From: DASTSN01 sp035760665
GTDB taxonomy: Bacteria; Bacteroidota; Bacteroidia; Chitinophagales; Chitinophagaceae
Assembly (NCBI GenBank): GCA_035760665.1
Contig: DASTSN010000038.1
Location: 1 to 64,000 of the forward strand
Length of the DNA stretch: 64,000 nt
Reading direction: 5' to 3'
Position 1 is the stretch's first letter. Every line of letters begins with the position of its first letter. Positions 8,323 through 17,196 of the stretch are shown here, one piece after another. The notes under the pieces are model-generated. The model saw only the letters and a program-made list of their open reading frames with translations. It ran no database searches and was not told the origin of the DNA. A program made the position numbers and the translations under genes.

Positions 8323-9939
8323 ATGAAAAAAATATTCATTTGTTTAGTATTGTTTATGCCGGTAACAAAAATTTTTTCACAGTCCGCCAATCCCCTGCTT
8401 GTGCATACAGCCAATGGTTTGTTGGAGGGGGTGGATGAATCGGGCATCCGTGTTTTCAAAGGAGTTCCTTATGCTGCACCACCTGTAGGAAAATTGCGCT
8501 GGCGTGAGCCGCAGCCGGTTAAGAGTTGGAGTGGTGTGCGCAAGGCAGACAAGTTTGCGCCGCGAGCTATGCAGTTGCCCATATTTGGTGATATGAATTT
8601 TCGGTCCGATGGTGTCAGCGAAGATTGCCTGTACCTGAACATCTGGACGCCAGCCAAAACCGGCCACGAAAAACTACCGGTACTGGTGTATTTCTATGGC
8701 GGTGGCTACCTGGCAGGCGATGGTTCTGAGCCCAGGTATGATGGCGAAAGTATGTCACGCAGAGGTATTGTGGCAGTAACCGTCAACTACCGGTTAGGGG
8801 TATTCGGTTTTATGGCGCATCCCGAACTGACGGCCGAGTCGCCGCACCATGCGTCAGGCAATTATGGATTGCTGGATCAGGCTGCCGCTTTAAAGTGGGT
8901 GCAAAAAAATATTGCTGCTTTTGGAGGTGATCCCGGAAAAATCACCATTGCCGGGGAATCTGCCGGATCTTTTTCTGTCAGTGCGTTAATGGCATCCCCG
9001 CTGTCAAAACATATTCTTGCGGGTGCTATTGGCGAAAGTGGTTCGTTGCTTGGCAATCCGCTGGCCACTTTGCAGGCAGCAGAAAAAGCGGGAGCTGACT
9101 GGGCAAAGGGGATTCAGAAATACTCACTGAAAGATTTGCGGGATATGGATGCCAATGATTTGCTTAAGGCATCTGCAAATGCAGGCTATGGAAAATTCCC
9201 GGTTTGTGTTGACGGCTATTTTTTCCCGGAACAACCTGTGGCTATTTATGCGGCAGGTAAGCAGGCCCATGTTCCCCTGCTGGTTGGCTGGAACTCGCAG
9301 GAAATGGCTTACCAGATGGTGCTTGGCGGCAGCAAGCCCATCCTGGAAAACTTTAATAAGGCGGTGGAAAAATTATATGGCTCTGCCGCAGAAGAAGCAT
9401 TGAAAGTGTATAAACCCGCAAGCGGGGAAGAAGTGGAGCAAGTCGCTACTGATATGGCCGGTGACCGCTTCATTGCGTATGGCACCTGGAAATGGAGTGA
9501 TATGCAAAGCAGGACCGGTGGGAAACCTGTGTACCGGTACTATTATGCCCGCCCACGGCCGGAAATGCGTGCAGAAATGGGAAATGCACGGCCTGGCCTT
9601 GCCGGTGGTGTGATAAAGGATACGGCTAACAGCGCTCCAAAAATGCCCCCGGCCAAAGGGGCCGTACATTCCGCAGAAATTGAATATGCGATGGGTAACC
9701 TGCCCACGAATCGTGTGTACGACTGGCAACCGGACGATTACAAAGTATCAGCTATCATGCAAAATTTCTTTGTCAACTTTATTAAAACCGGAAATCCCAA
9801 CGGGCTTGGTGTTCCTGACTGGCCCGCTGTGAATCTTGCAAAAACAGTACAGGTCATGCATATAGATGTACACAGCAGGGCTGAGCCGGAAACGCATCGA
9901 GACCGCTATCTTTTTATGGAAAAATTCATGAACCGTTAA
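8323..9939 (+). CDS. Secreted type-B carboxylesterase
   Basis: A 538-residue alpha/beta hydrolase of the carboxylesterase type B family. The ATG at 8323 is preferred over an in-frame TTG (8299) because it directly starts a signal peptide (MKKIFICLVLFMPVTKIFSQ). Signatures: FKGVPYAAPPVGKLRW near the start, the EDCLYLNIW motif, the oxyanion loop YFYGGGY, the nucleophile elbow GESAG with S213, and a late His in GAVHSAEIEYAMG. Typical substrates are carboxylic esters, including acetylated or feruloylated sugars. Its place between a GH3 enzyme and a sugar-isomerase-like protein fits de-esterification of a glycan (inference). Confidence 0.93.
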   Translation: MKKIFICLVLFMPVTKIFSQSANPLLVHTANGLLEGVDESGIRVFKGVPYAAPPVGKLRWREPQPVKSWSGVRKADKFAPRAMQLPIFGDMNFRSDGVSEDCLYLNIWTPAKTGHEKLPVLVYFYGGGYLAGDGSEPRYDGESMSRRGIVAVTVNYRLGVFGFMAHPELTAESPHHASGNYGLLDQAAALKWVQKNIAAFGGDPGKITIAGESAGSFSVSALMASPLSKHILAGAIGESGSLLGNPLATLQAAEKAGADWAKGIQKYSLKDLRDMDANDLLKASANAGYGKFPVCVDGYFFPEQPVAIYAAGKQAHVPLLVGWNSQEMAYQMVLGGSKPILENFNKAVEKLYGSAAEEALKVYKPASGEEVEQVATDMAGDRFIAYGTWKWSDMQSRTGGKPVYRYYYARPRPEMRAEMGNARPGLAGGVIKDTANSAPKMPPAKGAVHSAEIEYAMGNLPTNRVYDWQPDDYKVSAIMQNFFVNFIKTGNPNGLGVPDWPAVNLAKTVQVMHIDVHSRAEPETHRDRYLFMEKFMNR

Positions 9940-9950
9940 AAACAATCAGT

Positions 9951-10874
9951 ATGTATAACAGAAGAAAATTTCTTCAACATACCGGCCTGCTGATGGTGGG
10001 CGGTATGGCGATTTCGAAATACGCAAAAAATTTTTATGGCAACGTAGGGATACGACCGGTAGGGCTGCAGCTTTTTACCCTGTTTAATTTCATTGACAGT
10101 GATGTTGAAGGGGCACTTAAAAAAGTGGCAGCAATTGGGTATAAAGAAATCGAATCGGCTTTTAGCAAAAAAGGCGGTTACTACGGAAAGAAGCCAAAGG
10201 AATTTGCAAAACTGGTTAATGACCTGGGCATGTCGTGGCAATCACACCATGTGCTGGGGGCGCCCTTTAAGCTGCCGCCCGGTGCTAAAATGCCTGCTGG
10301 CCCTGATGGCAAGCCAATCACTATTCCGCCTATGCGCAACCTGCAGGACAATATGCAGGAACTGGTGGATGAAGTGGCCGAAGCCGGTGTACCGTTCCTG
10401 GTTTGTGCCAATACGCCCATTCATACCCCGGACGACATTAAGCGGTCAATCGATACATTGAATAAAACAGGGGAGGCCTGCAAAAAAGCAGGTATTACAC
10501 TTGCTTATCATAATCACACCGAAGAGTTCGAACCGGTGGAGGGACATACTCCGTATGAACTGTTTTTATCGCAGCTATCGCCGGAAATAAAAATGGAGTT
10601 GGATCTCTGCTGGGCAACAAAAGCCGGGATTGACCCCGTGGCGTTATTTGCCCAACATCCCGGTCGTTTCCCGTTATGGCATGTAAAAGATCTCGATAAG
10701 GAAAAGAAAGGCCCGGTGCCGGTAGGGGAAGGTATTATTGATTTTAAACGGATATTTGATAATGCAGCAACAGCCGGTATGAAACACATTTTTGTAGAGC
10801 ACGATATGCCCGCAGACGCCTATGCAAGTATTACCGAAAGCTTTCAGAATCTTACAAAGATCCTGCAGGGGTAA
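9951..10874 (+). CDS. Tat-exported sugar phosphate isomerase/epimerase-like TIM barrel
   Basis: A 307-residue protein of the xylose-isomerase-like TIM-barrel superfamily. The N-terminus (NRRKFLQHTGLLMVGGMA) is a twin-arginine signal, common for this family in Bacteroidota. The barrel carries the usual metal-site motifs: YKEIESAF, LAYHNHTEEF, MELDLCWA, FPLWHVKDLD and HIFVEHD, with His, Glu and Asp ligands all present. The family includes sugar isomerases, epimerases and inosose or keto-sugar enzymes; the substrate here is unknown. It lies 11 bases after the esterase, so it is co-transcribed, and a strong terminator follows. Confidence 0.88.
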   Translation: MYNRRKFLQHTGLLMVGGMAISKYAKNFYGNVGIRPVGLQLFTLFNFIDSDVEGALKKVAAIGYKEIESAFSKKGGYYGKKPKEFAKLVNDLGMSWQSHHVLGAPFKLPPGAKMPAGPDGKPITIPPMRNLQDNMQELVDEVAEAGVPFLVCANTPIHTPDDIKRSIDTLNKTGEACKKAGITLAYHNHTEEFEPVEGHTPYELFLSQLSPEIKMELDLCWATKAGIDPVALFAQHPGRFPLWHVKDLDKEKKGPVPVGEGIIDFKRIFDNAATAGMKHIFVEHDMPADAYASITESFQNLTKILQG

Positions 10875-10910
10875 TCGCGAATAGAATCGGAAATAAGTTT
10901 TTTTACTGGA

Positions 10911-10942
10911 GATGCCGCACTTGTTGCGGCATCTGATTTTTT
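10911..10942 (+). terminator. Rho-independent terminator of the GH3 operon
   Basis: A perfect 9-bp stem GATGCCGCA / TGCGGCATC with loop CTTGT, followed by TGA and a T run. Confidence 0.88.
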
Positions 10943-11004
10943 GACTTAACAGATTTTAATTTTGTTTTTACATGACCGGTTACTAAAATAAAATTCAGGA
11001 ATAG

Positions 11005-11012
11005 TAACTTTG
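11005..11012 (+). promoter_or_regulatory. Bacteroidota-type -7 box (TAACTTTG) for the RND operon
   Basis: Exact match to TAnnTTTG. The transcript would start near 11019, leaving a leader of about 190 bases. A matching -33 element is not evident. Confidence 0.45.
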
Positions 11013-11180
11013 CGCCTTCTTCACAGAAAGCGGACTCTTTAGCATGGTGAAGCTTGCCATCCCTTACAAGAACGATTGTTTGTTGAATGAAAATTAATTT
11101 TTCGTTTCATAAACAGGTGCTGCAGTAATTTCGTTGTCCTTTCTGCGGAGCCTTTTAATTGTGTTTACTCCGGATAAATC

Positions 11181-11194
11181 AGTCCTGCGGGACT
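11181..11194 (+). other. Small leader hairpin before the TolC gene
   Basis: AGTCC-TGCG-GGACT forms a 5-bp stem ending 13 bases before the start codon. It could affect ribosome access to the first gene of the RND operon; function is inferred only from position. Confidence 0.25.
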
Positions 11195-11207
11195 TTAATT
11201 CAGTTTT

Positions 11208-12557
11208 ATGATCAATATTATCACCAACATAAAACGAGGCCCGGCTTTCCTGCTGTGTGTTTTCCTGGCCGGCACATTCGGTAACCCTTTGCAGGCACAG
11301 CAAGCGGCAGGAGACAGCCTGCTGCAACAGGCCACGCTGGAAAATATTATTCAATATGCACTAAAGCATCAGCCGGTTGTGCAACAATCGCTGATTGATG
11401 AACAAATCACGGACCTGTCGATCAAAAACAAACTGGCCGACTGGTATCCCCAGTTGAACCTAAACTATAACCTGCAGCATAATTTTAAAGTGCAGACTGC
11501 GATCATCGGCGGAAATCCCATCAAGCTGGGAGTGGACAATACGTCGGCTGTTCAGTTTAGTTTATCACAAAAAATTTTCGACCGGGATGTATTGCTGGCC
11601 AGCAGAACCGCAACGGATGTACGGACGGCTGCCCGGCAAAACACCACAGCCTCACGTATTGATATTGCTGCCGGTACGGCTAAAGCCTTTTATGACGTGC
11701 TCACCACCCGGCAACAAATTCATGTAGCAGATGAAGATATTGTGCGGTTAGAGCGGAGCCTCAAAGATGCTACCAGCCGCTACCAGGCAGGCATAACCGA
11801 TAAAACAGATTATAAGCGGGCAACCATTGCACTAAATAATGCCAAAGCATTACGGCAAAGTCAGCAGGAGTTATTAAAAGCAAAGCTCGAATACCTGAAA
11901 ACACTGATTGGATATCCGTCTTCAGCCACCCTTGACATACAATACGACAGCCTGCAGATGGAGCGTGAAGCAATTACGGATACCATACAGTCCATCGATT
12001 ATAACCAGCGGATTGAATACAAAATCCTGGAAACACAAAAAAAATTATTACAGGAAAACCTGCGCTATAATAAATGGGCTTTTTTGCCCTCATTGTCTTT
12101 GCAGGGTGCGTACAATTTAAATTTTCAGAATAATGAGTTTGCCAAATTGTACAATGCCAATTATCCCAATTCATTTGCAGCGCTGACGCTTTCCCTGCCC
12201 ATTTTCCAGGGGGGCAAACGAAAATTTTCGATAGCGCAGTCGGAATGGGAACTGAAACGGCTTGACTGGGGTATGGTGAACCTGAAAAACGCTATCAGTG
12301 CCGAATATGCGCAGGCGCTGGCTTCTTATAAAAGCCAGCTGGCCGTGTACCAGGCTATTAAAGAAAACCTGGACTTGGCCCAGGAGGTGTATGATGTGAT
12401 CAGGCTGCAGTACCAGTCGGGCATAAAAGCCTACCTGGAAGTGATCAATGCGGAAACCGATTTACGTACAGCAAAAATCAATTATTATAATACGCTCTTT
12501 CAGGTGTTGTCGAGCAAAATCGATCTTGAAAAAGCATTAGGACAAATTAATTACTGA
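11208..12557 (+). CDS. TolC-family outer-membrane efflux channel (RND operon)
   Basis: A 449-residue outer-membrane factor with a signal peptide (cleavage near LQAQQ, about residue 29). The two OEP repeats show long amphipathic helices (LENIIQYALKHQPVVQQS; DVIRLQYQSGIKAYLEVINA) with the typical helix-turn phrases RYQAGITDKTDYKRA and YQSGIKAYLEV at equivalent positions of each repeat. It would trimerise into the outer-membrane/periplasmic tunnel for the adaptor and pump encoded next. It is first in the operon, 11 bases before the adaptor gene, whereas in many Gram-negatives TolC comes last. Confidence 0.93.
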   Translation: MINIITNIKRGPAFLLCVFLAGTFGNPLQAQQAAGDSLLQQATLENIIQYALKHQPVVQQSLIDEQITDLSIKNKLADWYPQLNLNYNLQHNFKVQTAIIGGNPIKLGVDNTSAVQFSLSQKIFDRDVLLASRTATDVRTAARQNTTASRIDIAAGTAKAFYDVLTTRQQIHVADEDIVRLERSLKDATSRYQAGITDKTDYKRATIALNNAKALRQSQQELLKAKLEYLKTLIGYPSSATLDIQYDSLQMEREAITDTIQSIDYNQRIEYKILETQKKLLQENLRYNKWAFLPSLSLQGAYNLNFQNNEFAKLYNANYPNSFAALTLSLPIFQGGKRKFSIAQSEWELKRLDWGMVNLKNAISAEYAQALASYKSQLAVYQAIKENLDLAQEVYDVIRLQYQSGIKAYLEVINAETDLRTAKINYYNTLFQVLSSKIDLEKALGQINY

Positions 12558-12568
12558 CAAAATTATTT

Positions 12569-13708
12569 ATGTATATGCTACGCAAACAATTGGCTGCCTG
12601 TCTTTCTGCCGGTTATCTGTTGCTTCTTTCGTCCTGTGGCCAGAATGGCCAGCAGCAACAACAGGGACCTCCTCCTGCCGTGGCTGTTTCTGTGCAAACG
12701 GTGGCCACTACCAAAGCCGTTTACTACGAGCAATATCCGGCTACCGTGGTCGCCCTGAACCAGGTTGACCTGCGTCCCCAGGTAAGTGGCTTTATCACGG
12801 GGATCTATTTTAAAGATGGCGACAGGGTTCGTAAAGGACAAAAACTCTATTCGATAGACCTGCAGCAATACGAAGCTAATTACCAGCAGGCGCTGGCTAA
12901 CCTGGGTGTACAGCAGACCAATCTTGTCAAGGCACAAAAAGATGCTGAACGGTATCACGACCTGGATAAACAGGATGCCATAGCGAAACAACAAGTTGAT
13001 TATGCCGATGCCGCTTTAGAAGCAGCAAAAAAACAGGTAGAAGCAGCCCGGGCAAACGTGACGGCTGTACAAACCAGCGTCCGGTACGCCACGATATATG
13101 CTCCATTTGATGGTACGATTGGTATTTCACAAGTAAAAATGGGTTCGCCTGTCACGGCAGGCCAAACCGTGCTGAATACTGTCTCCACCGATAACCCGGT
13201 GGCAGTTGATTTTGTGATTGATCAGAAAGAAATTTATCGTTTTTCCCAGCTGCAGGCACAGAAAGCCACTGACTCGACGTTTACCCTGGCTTTTGGGAAT
13301 GATATTTACCCGTATCCCGGTACGCTGAGTTTAATTGACAGGGCTGTAGATCCGCAGACGGGTACCATCAAAGCAAGGCTGATATTTCCGAATACCAAAA
13401 ATGTGCTGAAAGCCGGGATGACAGGTGTGGTGCGGGTAAAAAATAACAGTGCTGATCAGGCTGTGGTGATTCCTTATAAAGCTGTCACAGAGCAGTTGGG
13501 TGAGTTTTTTGTGTACGTGGTCAATGACAGCAACAAGGTATCCCAGCGAAAACTGCTCCTGGGGCAACCGCTGGGGAATAATATTATTGTGAAAGACGGG
13601 CTGAAACCGGGCGAAAAAATTGCCGTGCAGGGTGTGCAGAATTTACGGGAGGGTGCAATGGTAAGAATTGATACGGCCAGCCAGGTTACGCCTTCATCCA
13701 TGAAGTAG
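12569..13708 (+). CDS. RND efflux periplasmic adaptor lipoprotein (AcrA/MexA-like)
   Basis: A 379-residue membrane-fusion protein. A lipoprotein signal ends at LLLLSSC with C23 as the lipidated cysteine. Then follow the lipoyl half-motif (VDLRPQVSGFITGIYFKDG, VRKGQKLYSID), a long helical hairpin (about 100-165: LANLGVQQTNLVKAQKDAE), the second lipoyl half (ATIYAPFDGTIG), the beta-barrel and the membrane-proximal domain (VIPYKAVTEQ, GLKPGEKIAVQG). It links the inner-membrane pump to TolC. A second ATG two codons downstream is an equally possible start. Confidence 0.95.
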   Translation: MYMLRKQLAACLSAGYLLLLSSCGQNGQQQQQGPPPAVAVSVQTVATTKAVYYEQYPATVVALNQVDLRPQVSGFITGIYFKDGDRVRKGQKLYSIDLQQYEANYQQALANLGVQQTNLVKAQKDAERYHDLDKQDAIAKQQVDYADAALEAAKKQVEAARANVTAVQTSVRYATIYAPFDGTIGISQVKMGSPVTAGQTVLNTVSTDNPVAVDFVIDQKEIYRFSQLQAQKATDSTFTLAFGNDIYPYPGTLSLIDRAVDPQTGTIKARLIFPNTKNVLKAGMTGVVRVKNNSADQAVVIPYKAVTEQLGEFFVYVVNDSNKVSQRKLLLGQPLGNNIIVKDGLKPGEKIAVQGVQNLREGAMVRIDTASQVTPSSMK

Positions 13709-13759
13709 CGTGAAATGGGGAAACTATAATTTCAGTTCAATTCAAAAAGAAACGGAATA

Positions 13760-16700
13760 ATGATCGCAGATACTTTTATAAAACGGCCTGTAACAGCCAT
13801 GGTCATTTCCATTGTTATTGTGCTGGTGGGCTTGATTGCCATGAGTACATTGCCCGTGGCACAATATCCTGATATAACACCCCCGGTTGTATCGATCAAC
13901 GGTAATTTCATAGGCGCCGATGCACAAACGGTGGAGCAAACCACTACCACTGCTATCGAAACCCAGGTAAATGGTACGCCGGGTATGTCATACATTTCCA
14001 GTAACAGTACCAGCAGCGGGCAGAGCGGTATCAATGTTACTTTTGATATTGGCACAAACGTTGACATTGCCGCACTGGATGTACAAAACAGGGTAAGCGT
14101 AGCCGAACCCACGTTGCCGGATGCTGTAAAGCGCTTAGGCCTTACCGTTCGGAAACGGAATCCCACTATTATGATGGTGCTGGCCATTTACTCACCCAAC
14201 GATTCGCATGATGCTACCTTCCTGGGTAATTATGCAAATATTTATATAAAAGATGCCTTGCTGCGGGTGAAAGGGGTGGGTGATATCTTATCGCTGGGTG
14301 ATGATTTTGGTATGCGGGTCTGGCTGAACCCGGAAAAACTGGCAGCCTTGAAACTGACGGCAACAGACGTAACCAATGCGCTGGCCGAGCAAAACCTGCA
14401 GGTTGCTGCCGGTACCGTGGGAGGTGTTCCTCAGCAGGGAGCACAAACTTTTGAGTACAGTGTGCTCACAAACAGCCGCCTGAATAAAGTAGACGATTTT
14501 GAGAAAATTATTGTCAGGAGTAATCCGCTGCAGGGATCGATCGTTTACCTGAAAGATGTGGCCAGGGTAGAGCTGGCAAAATTTAATTACGGAAACAATG
14601 CATTTGTAAATGGTCACCGGGCGGCCTTTATGCTGCTGTACCAGGCGCCGGGGGCTAATGCGCTGGATACCTATGAGGGTGTGACAAAAGCATTGACTGA
14701 TTTGAAAAAATCCTTCCCCAGAGATGTGGATTACCTGGTTCCTTTTGAAACGGTTTCGGTGGTCAAGGTTTCTATTCATGAGGTTGTTCAGACGTTGCTG
14801 ATTGCCCTGGCCCTGGTAATCATCGTAGTATTCCTGTTTCTTCAAAACTGGCGGGCTACACTGATTCCTGTGCTGGCCATCCCTGTTTCAATCATCGGCA
14901 CATTTATCTTTTTTATTCCGCTGGGCTTTACTGTCAACACGCTTACTCTATTTGGGTTTGTACTGGCAATTGGTATCGTCGTGGATGACGCGATTGTGGT
15001 TACGGAGGCTGTGCAACATTATATTGATAATGACCGGTTGTCACCCAAAGAAGCTACTATCCGGGCGATGAAAGACATATCTGGCCCGGTGGTTGCCATT
15101 GCCCTGATTCTTGCGGCTGTATTTATCCCTGTAGGCTTTGTGCCGGGCATTGTAGGCCGCCTATACCAGCAGTTTGCCATTACCATTGCCATTTCTGTTC
15201 TGATTTCAGCGTTTGTAGCCTTGTCGCTCACACCCGCTTTGTGTATGCTGCTGCTGCGTCCGGCAAATGAGGAAATGGCCCGGAAAGGTATTTTAGGACG
15301 TTTCTTTGCAGCATTTAACAGGGGATTTAGGCGGATGACCGGCTCCTACACCAAAGGAGTGGGGAAATGCATTAAGGCTACACCGTTGATTCTTGTTATG
15401 CTGGTTTGTTTGTTTGTAGGATTGTTTTTCCTTTTCAAAAGCAAGCCTACCGGATTTATACCCACTGAAGATAATGGCCGCTTATTTGTAACCTACGAAA
15501 TGCCGGAAGCCACTTCTACAACACGCAGCATCCAGATGCTGCGAACAATTCAGCAACGTTTGCGGGAAATACCCTCTATCGGCGTGGTGGGGGGATTGGC
15601 TGGATTCAATGTGGTTAGTTTTTCGAATAAAGCCAATGTGGGAACCAACTTCGTTTCGCTAAAGCCGTGGGATGAGCGAAAAAGCAAGGCCGCTCAGTTG
15701 CAAAGCGTCATCGCTGAAATACAACGTAAAACAGCCGATTTGAAAGAAGCACGTATCCTGGCTATTGCCCCGCCCGCTATCAACGGATTAGGTGCTACAG
15801 CCGGCTTCACTTTCGAGTTACAACAGACGACCAGTACGGATAATATCCAGCAGTTTGAGCAGGTAGCCAGAAATTTCCTGGCAAAACTCAACCAGCGACC
15901 GGAAATCGCTATGGCCTATACCTTCTTTACCACACATACCCCTAGTTACCAGGTGGATGTAGACAGGGAGAAGGCTAAAAAACTGGGCGTTCAGATTAAT
16001 GATATTTATGCAAATTTATCGGCGTTATTGGGTAGCAGTTATGTAAACGATTTCAATATATATGGACGCAACTTCCGCGTAGTGGCGCAGGCTGATACAG
16101 GCTACCGCAAAGACCTGAGCGATATTGGAAATTATTATGTGCGCAACAGCGCCGGCAATATGATACCGCTGAGTGCGTTGGTCACGACGAAAGTGATTGA
16201 AACACCTTCATTGATCTCGCACTATAATATTTATCGGTCCATTGAAATAAATGGTTCGCCTAAGCCGGGGTACAGCAGTGGACAGGCAATTGAAGCACTG
16301 AAAGAAGTGGCAGCACAAACACTTCCGCGTGGCTATGGCTATGAATTTTCCGGCTTAAGCCGGGAAGAAGTGAAAGCCGGTAATAGCACGACCATTATTT
16401 TTTCCATCTCCGTTGTGTTTGTGTTTCTTTTCCTGGCGGCTTTATATGAAAGCTGGAGCATACCTTTTTCCGTATTATTTGCCGTACCAATCGGGGCCTT
16501 TGGTTCTATCGTTACATTAATGTTGCTGCCTAATATATCTAATAACATTTATGCACAGATTGGATTGATTACCCTGATTGGATTGTCGGCTAAAAATGCC
16601 ATCCTGATTGTGGAGTTTGCCAAAGAACGGGTGGACCGCGGTGTTGACATAGTGCATGCCACGCTGCAGGCTGTTCATCTCCGCTTACGACCCATTGTAA

Positions 16701-16954
16701 TGACGTCACTGGCATTTATATTTGGCGTATTGCCACTGGCATTTGCAACCGGCGCAGGCGCCGAGGCCCGAAAGACAATCGGGTGGACTGTTTTTGGCGG
16801 TATGCTGGCTGCTACTACCTTGGCAATATTCGTTGTGCCTACGTTATTTGTGCTGATAACGAAAATTTCTTACGGCAAAAAGCTGAAGAGAATTCAGCAA
16901 GAACATCTCGAAGAAGAAGCAATTGATAAAAATATTGCTGACAGCCGTATTTAA
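13760..16954 (+). CDS. RND multidrug efflux permease, HAE1 (AcrB/MexB-like)
   Basis: A 1064-residue proton-driven pump of the hydrophobe/amphiphile efflux class, the usual length. It starts FIKRPVTAMVISIVIVLVGL (TM1). The porter region has VKRLGLTVRKRNPTIMMVLA. TM4 has the proton-relay pair D409-D410 in IGIVVDDAIVV, and the C-terminal half has LSAKNAILIVEFAKE with the conserved lysine of TM10. Twelve membrane segments are apparent. It exports lipophilic compounds across both membranes with the two upstream gene products. A strong terminator follows and no dedicated local regulator is adjacent. Confidence 0.97.
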   Translation: MIADTFIKRPVTAMVISIVIVLVGLIAMSTLPVAQYPDITPPVVSINGNFIGADAQTVEQTTTTAIETQVNGTPGMSYISSNSTSSGQSGINVTFDIGTNVDIAALDVQNRVSVAEPTLPDAVKRLGLTVRKRNPTIMMVLAIYSPNDSHDATFLGNYANIYIKDALLRVKGVGDILSLGDDFGMRVWLNPEKLAALKLTATDVTNALAEQNLQVAAGTVGGVPQQGAQTFEYSVLTNSRLNKVDDFEKIIVRSNPLQGSIVYLKDVARVELAKFNYGNNAFVNGHRAAFMLLYQAPGANALDTYEGVTKALTDLKKSFPRDVDYLVPFETVSVVKVSIHEVVQTLLIALALVIIVVFLFLQNWRATLIPVLAIPVSIIGTFIFFIPLGFTVNTLTLFGFVLAIGIVVDDAIVVTEAVQHYIDNDRLSPKEATIRAMKDISGPVVAIALILAAVFIPVGFVPGIVGRLYQQFAITIAISVLISAFVALSLTPALCMLLLRPANEEMARKGILGRFFAAFNRGFRRMTGSYTKGVGKCIKATPLILVMLVCLFVGLFFLFKSKPTGFIPTEDNGRLFVTYEMPEATSTTRSIQMLRTIQQRLREIPSIGVVGGLAGFNVVSFSNKANVGTNFVSLKPWDERKSKAAQLQSVIAEIQRKTADLKEARILAIAPPAINGLGATAGFTFELQQTTSTDNIQQFEQVARNFLAKLNQRPEIAMAYTFFTTHTPSYQVDVDREKAKKLGVQINDIYANLSALLGSSYVNDFNIYGRNFRVVAQADTGYRKDLSDIGNYYVRNSAGNMIPLSALVTTKVIETPSLISHYNIYRSIEINGSPKPGYSSGQAIEALKEVAAQTLPRGYGYEFSGLSREEVKAGNSTTIIFSISVVFVFLFLAALYESWSIPFSVLFAVPIGAFGSIVTLMLLPNISNNIYAQIGLITLIGLSAKNAILIVEFAKERVDRGVDIVHATLQAVHLRLRPIVMTSLAFIFGVLPLAFATGAGAEARKTIGWTVFGGMLAATTLAIFVVPTLFVLITKISYGKKLKRIQQEHLEEEAIDKNIADSRI

Positions 16955-16986
16955 ACTTTATTAAAAGGTTATTACAAAAAGTGTTT

Positions 16987-17020
16987 CCCTGCAACGTTCA
17001 TCGTTGCAGGGATTTTTGTT
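16987..17020 (+). terminator. Rho-independent terminator of the RND operon
   Basis: A perfect 10-bp stem CCCTGCAACG / CGTTGCAGGG with loop TTCAT, followed by A and five T. Confidence 0.92.
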
Positions 17021-17196
17021 GATAGTTTTTCTGTTTAATGATTCCTCAAGTTGAACAAGGATCTTATAACGTATTCCTGATTTTGTGGGATAAATTGATA
17101 AGTGCTGAAGATTATTAGTTGAAAAGAATATTGGCACAGCAAGTTTCAGTCGGGAAATCTCGTCCAATAATTTTACTTGCCTAAACCAGCACCTGT

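Larger units (their letters stand above)
10875..11207 (+). other. Intergenic region before the RND operon
   Basis: No gene is visible in these 333 bases. It holds the terminator of the preceding operon, a -7-like box at 11005-11012, and then a leader of about 190 bases ending in a small hairpin just before the TolC gene. I see no recognised riboswitch. Confidence 0.6.
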
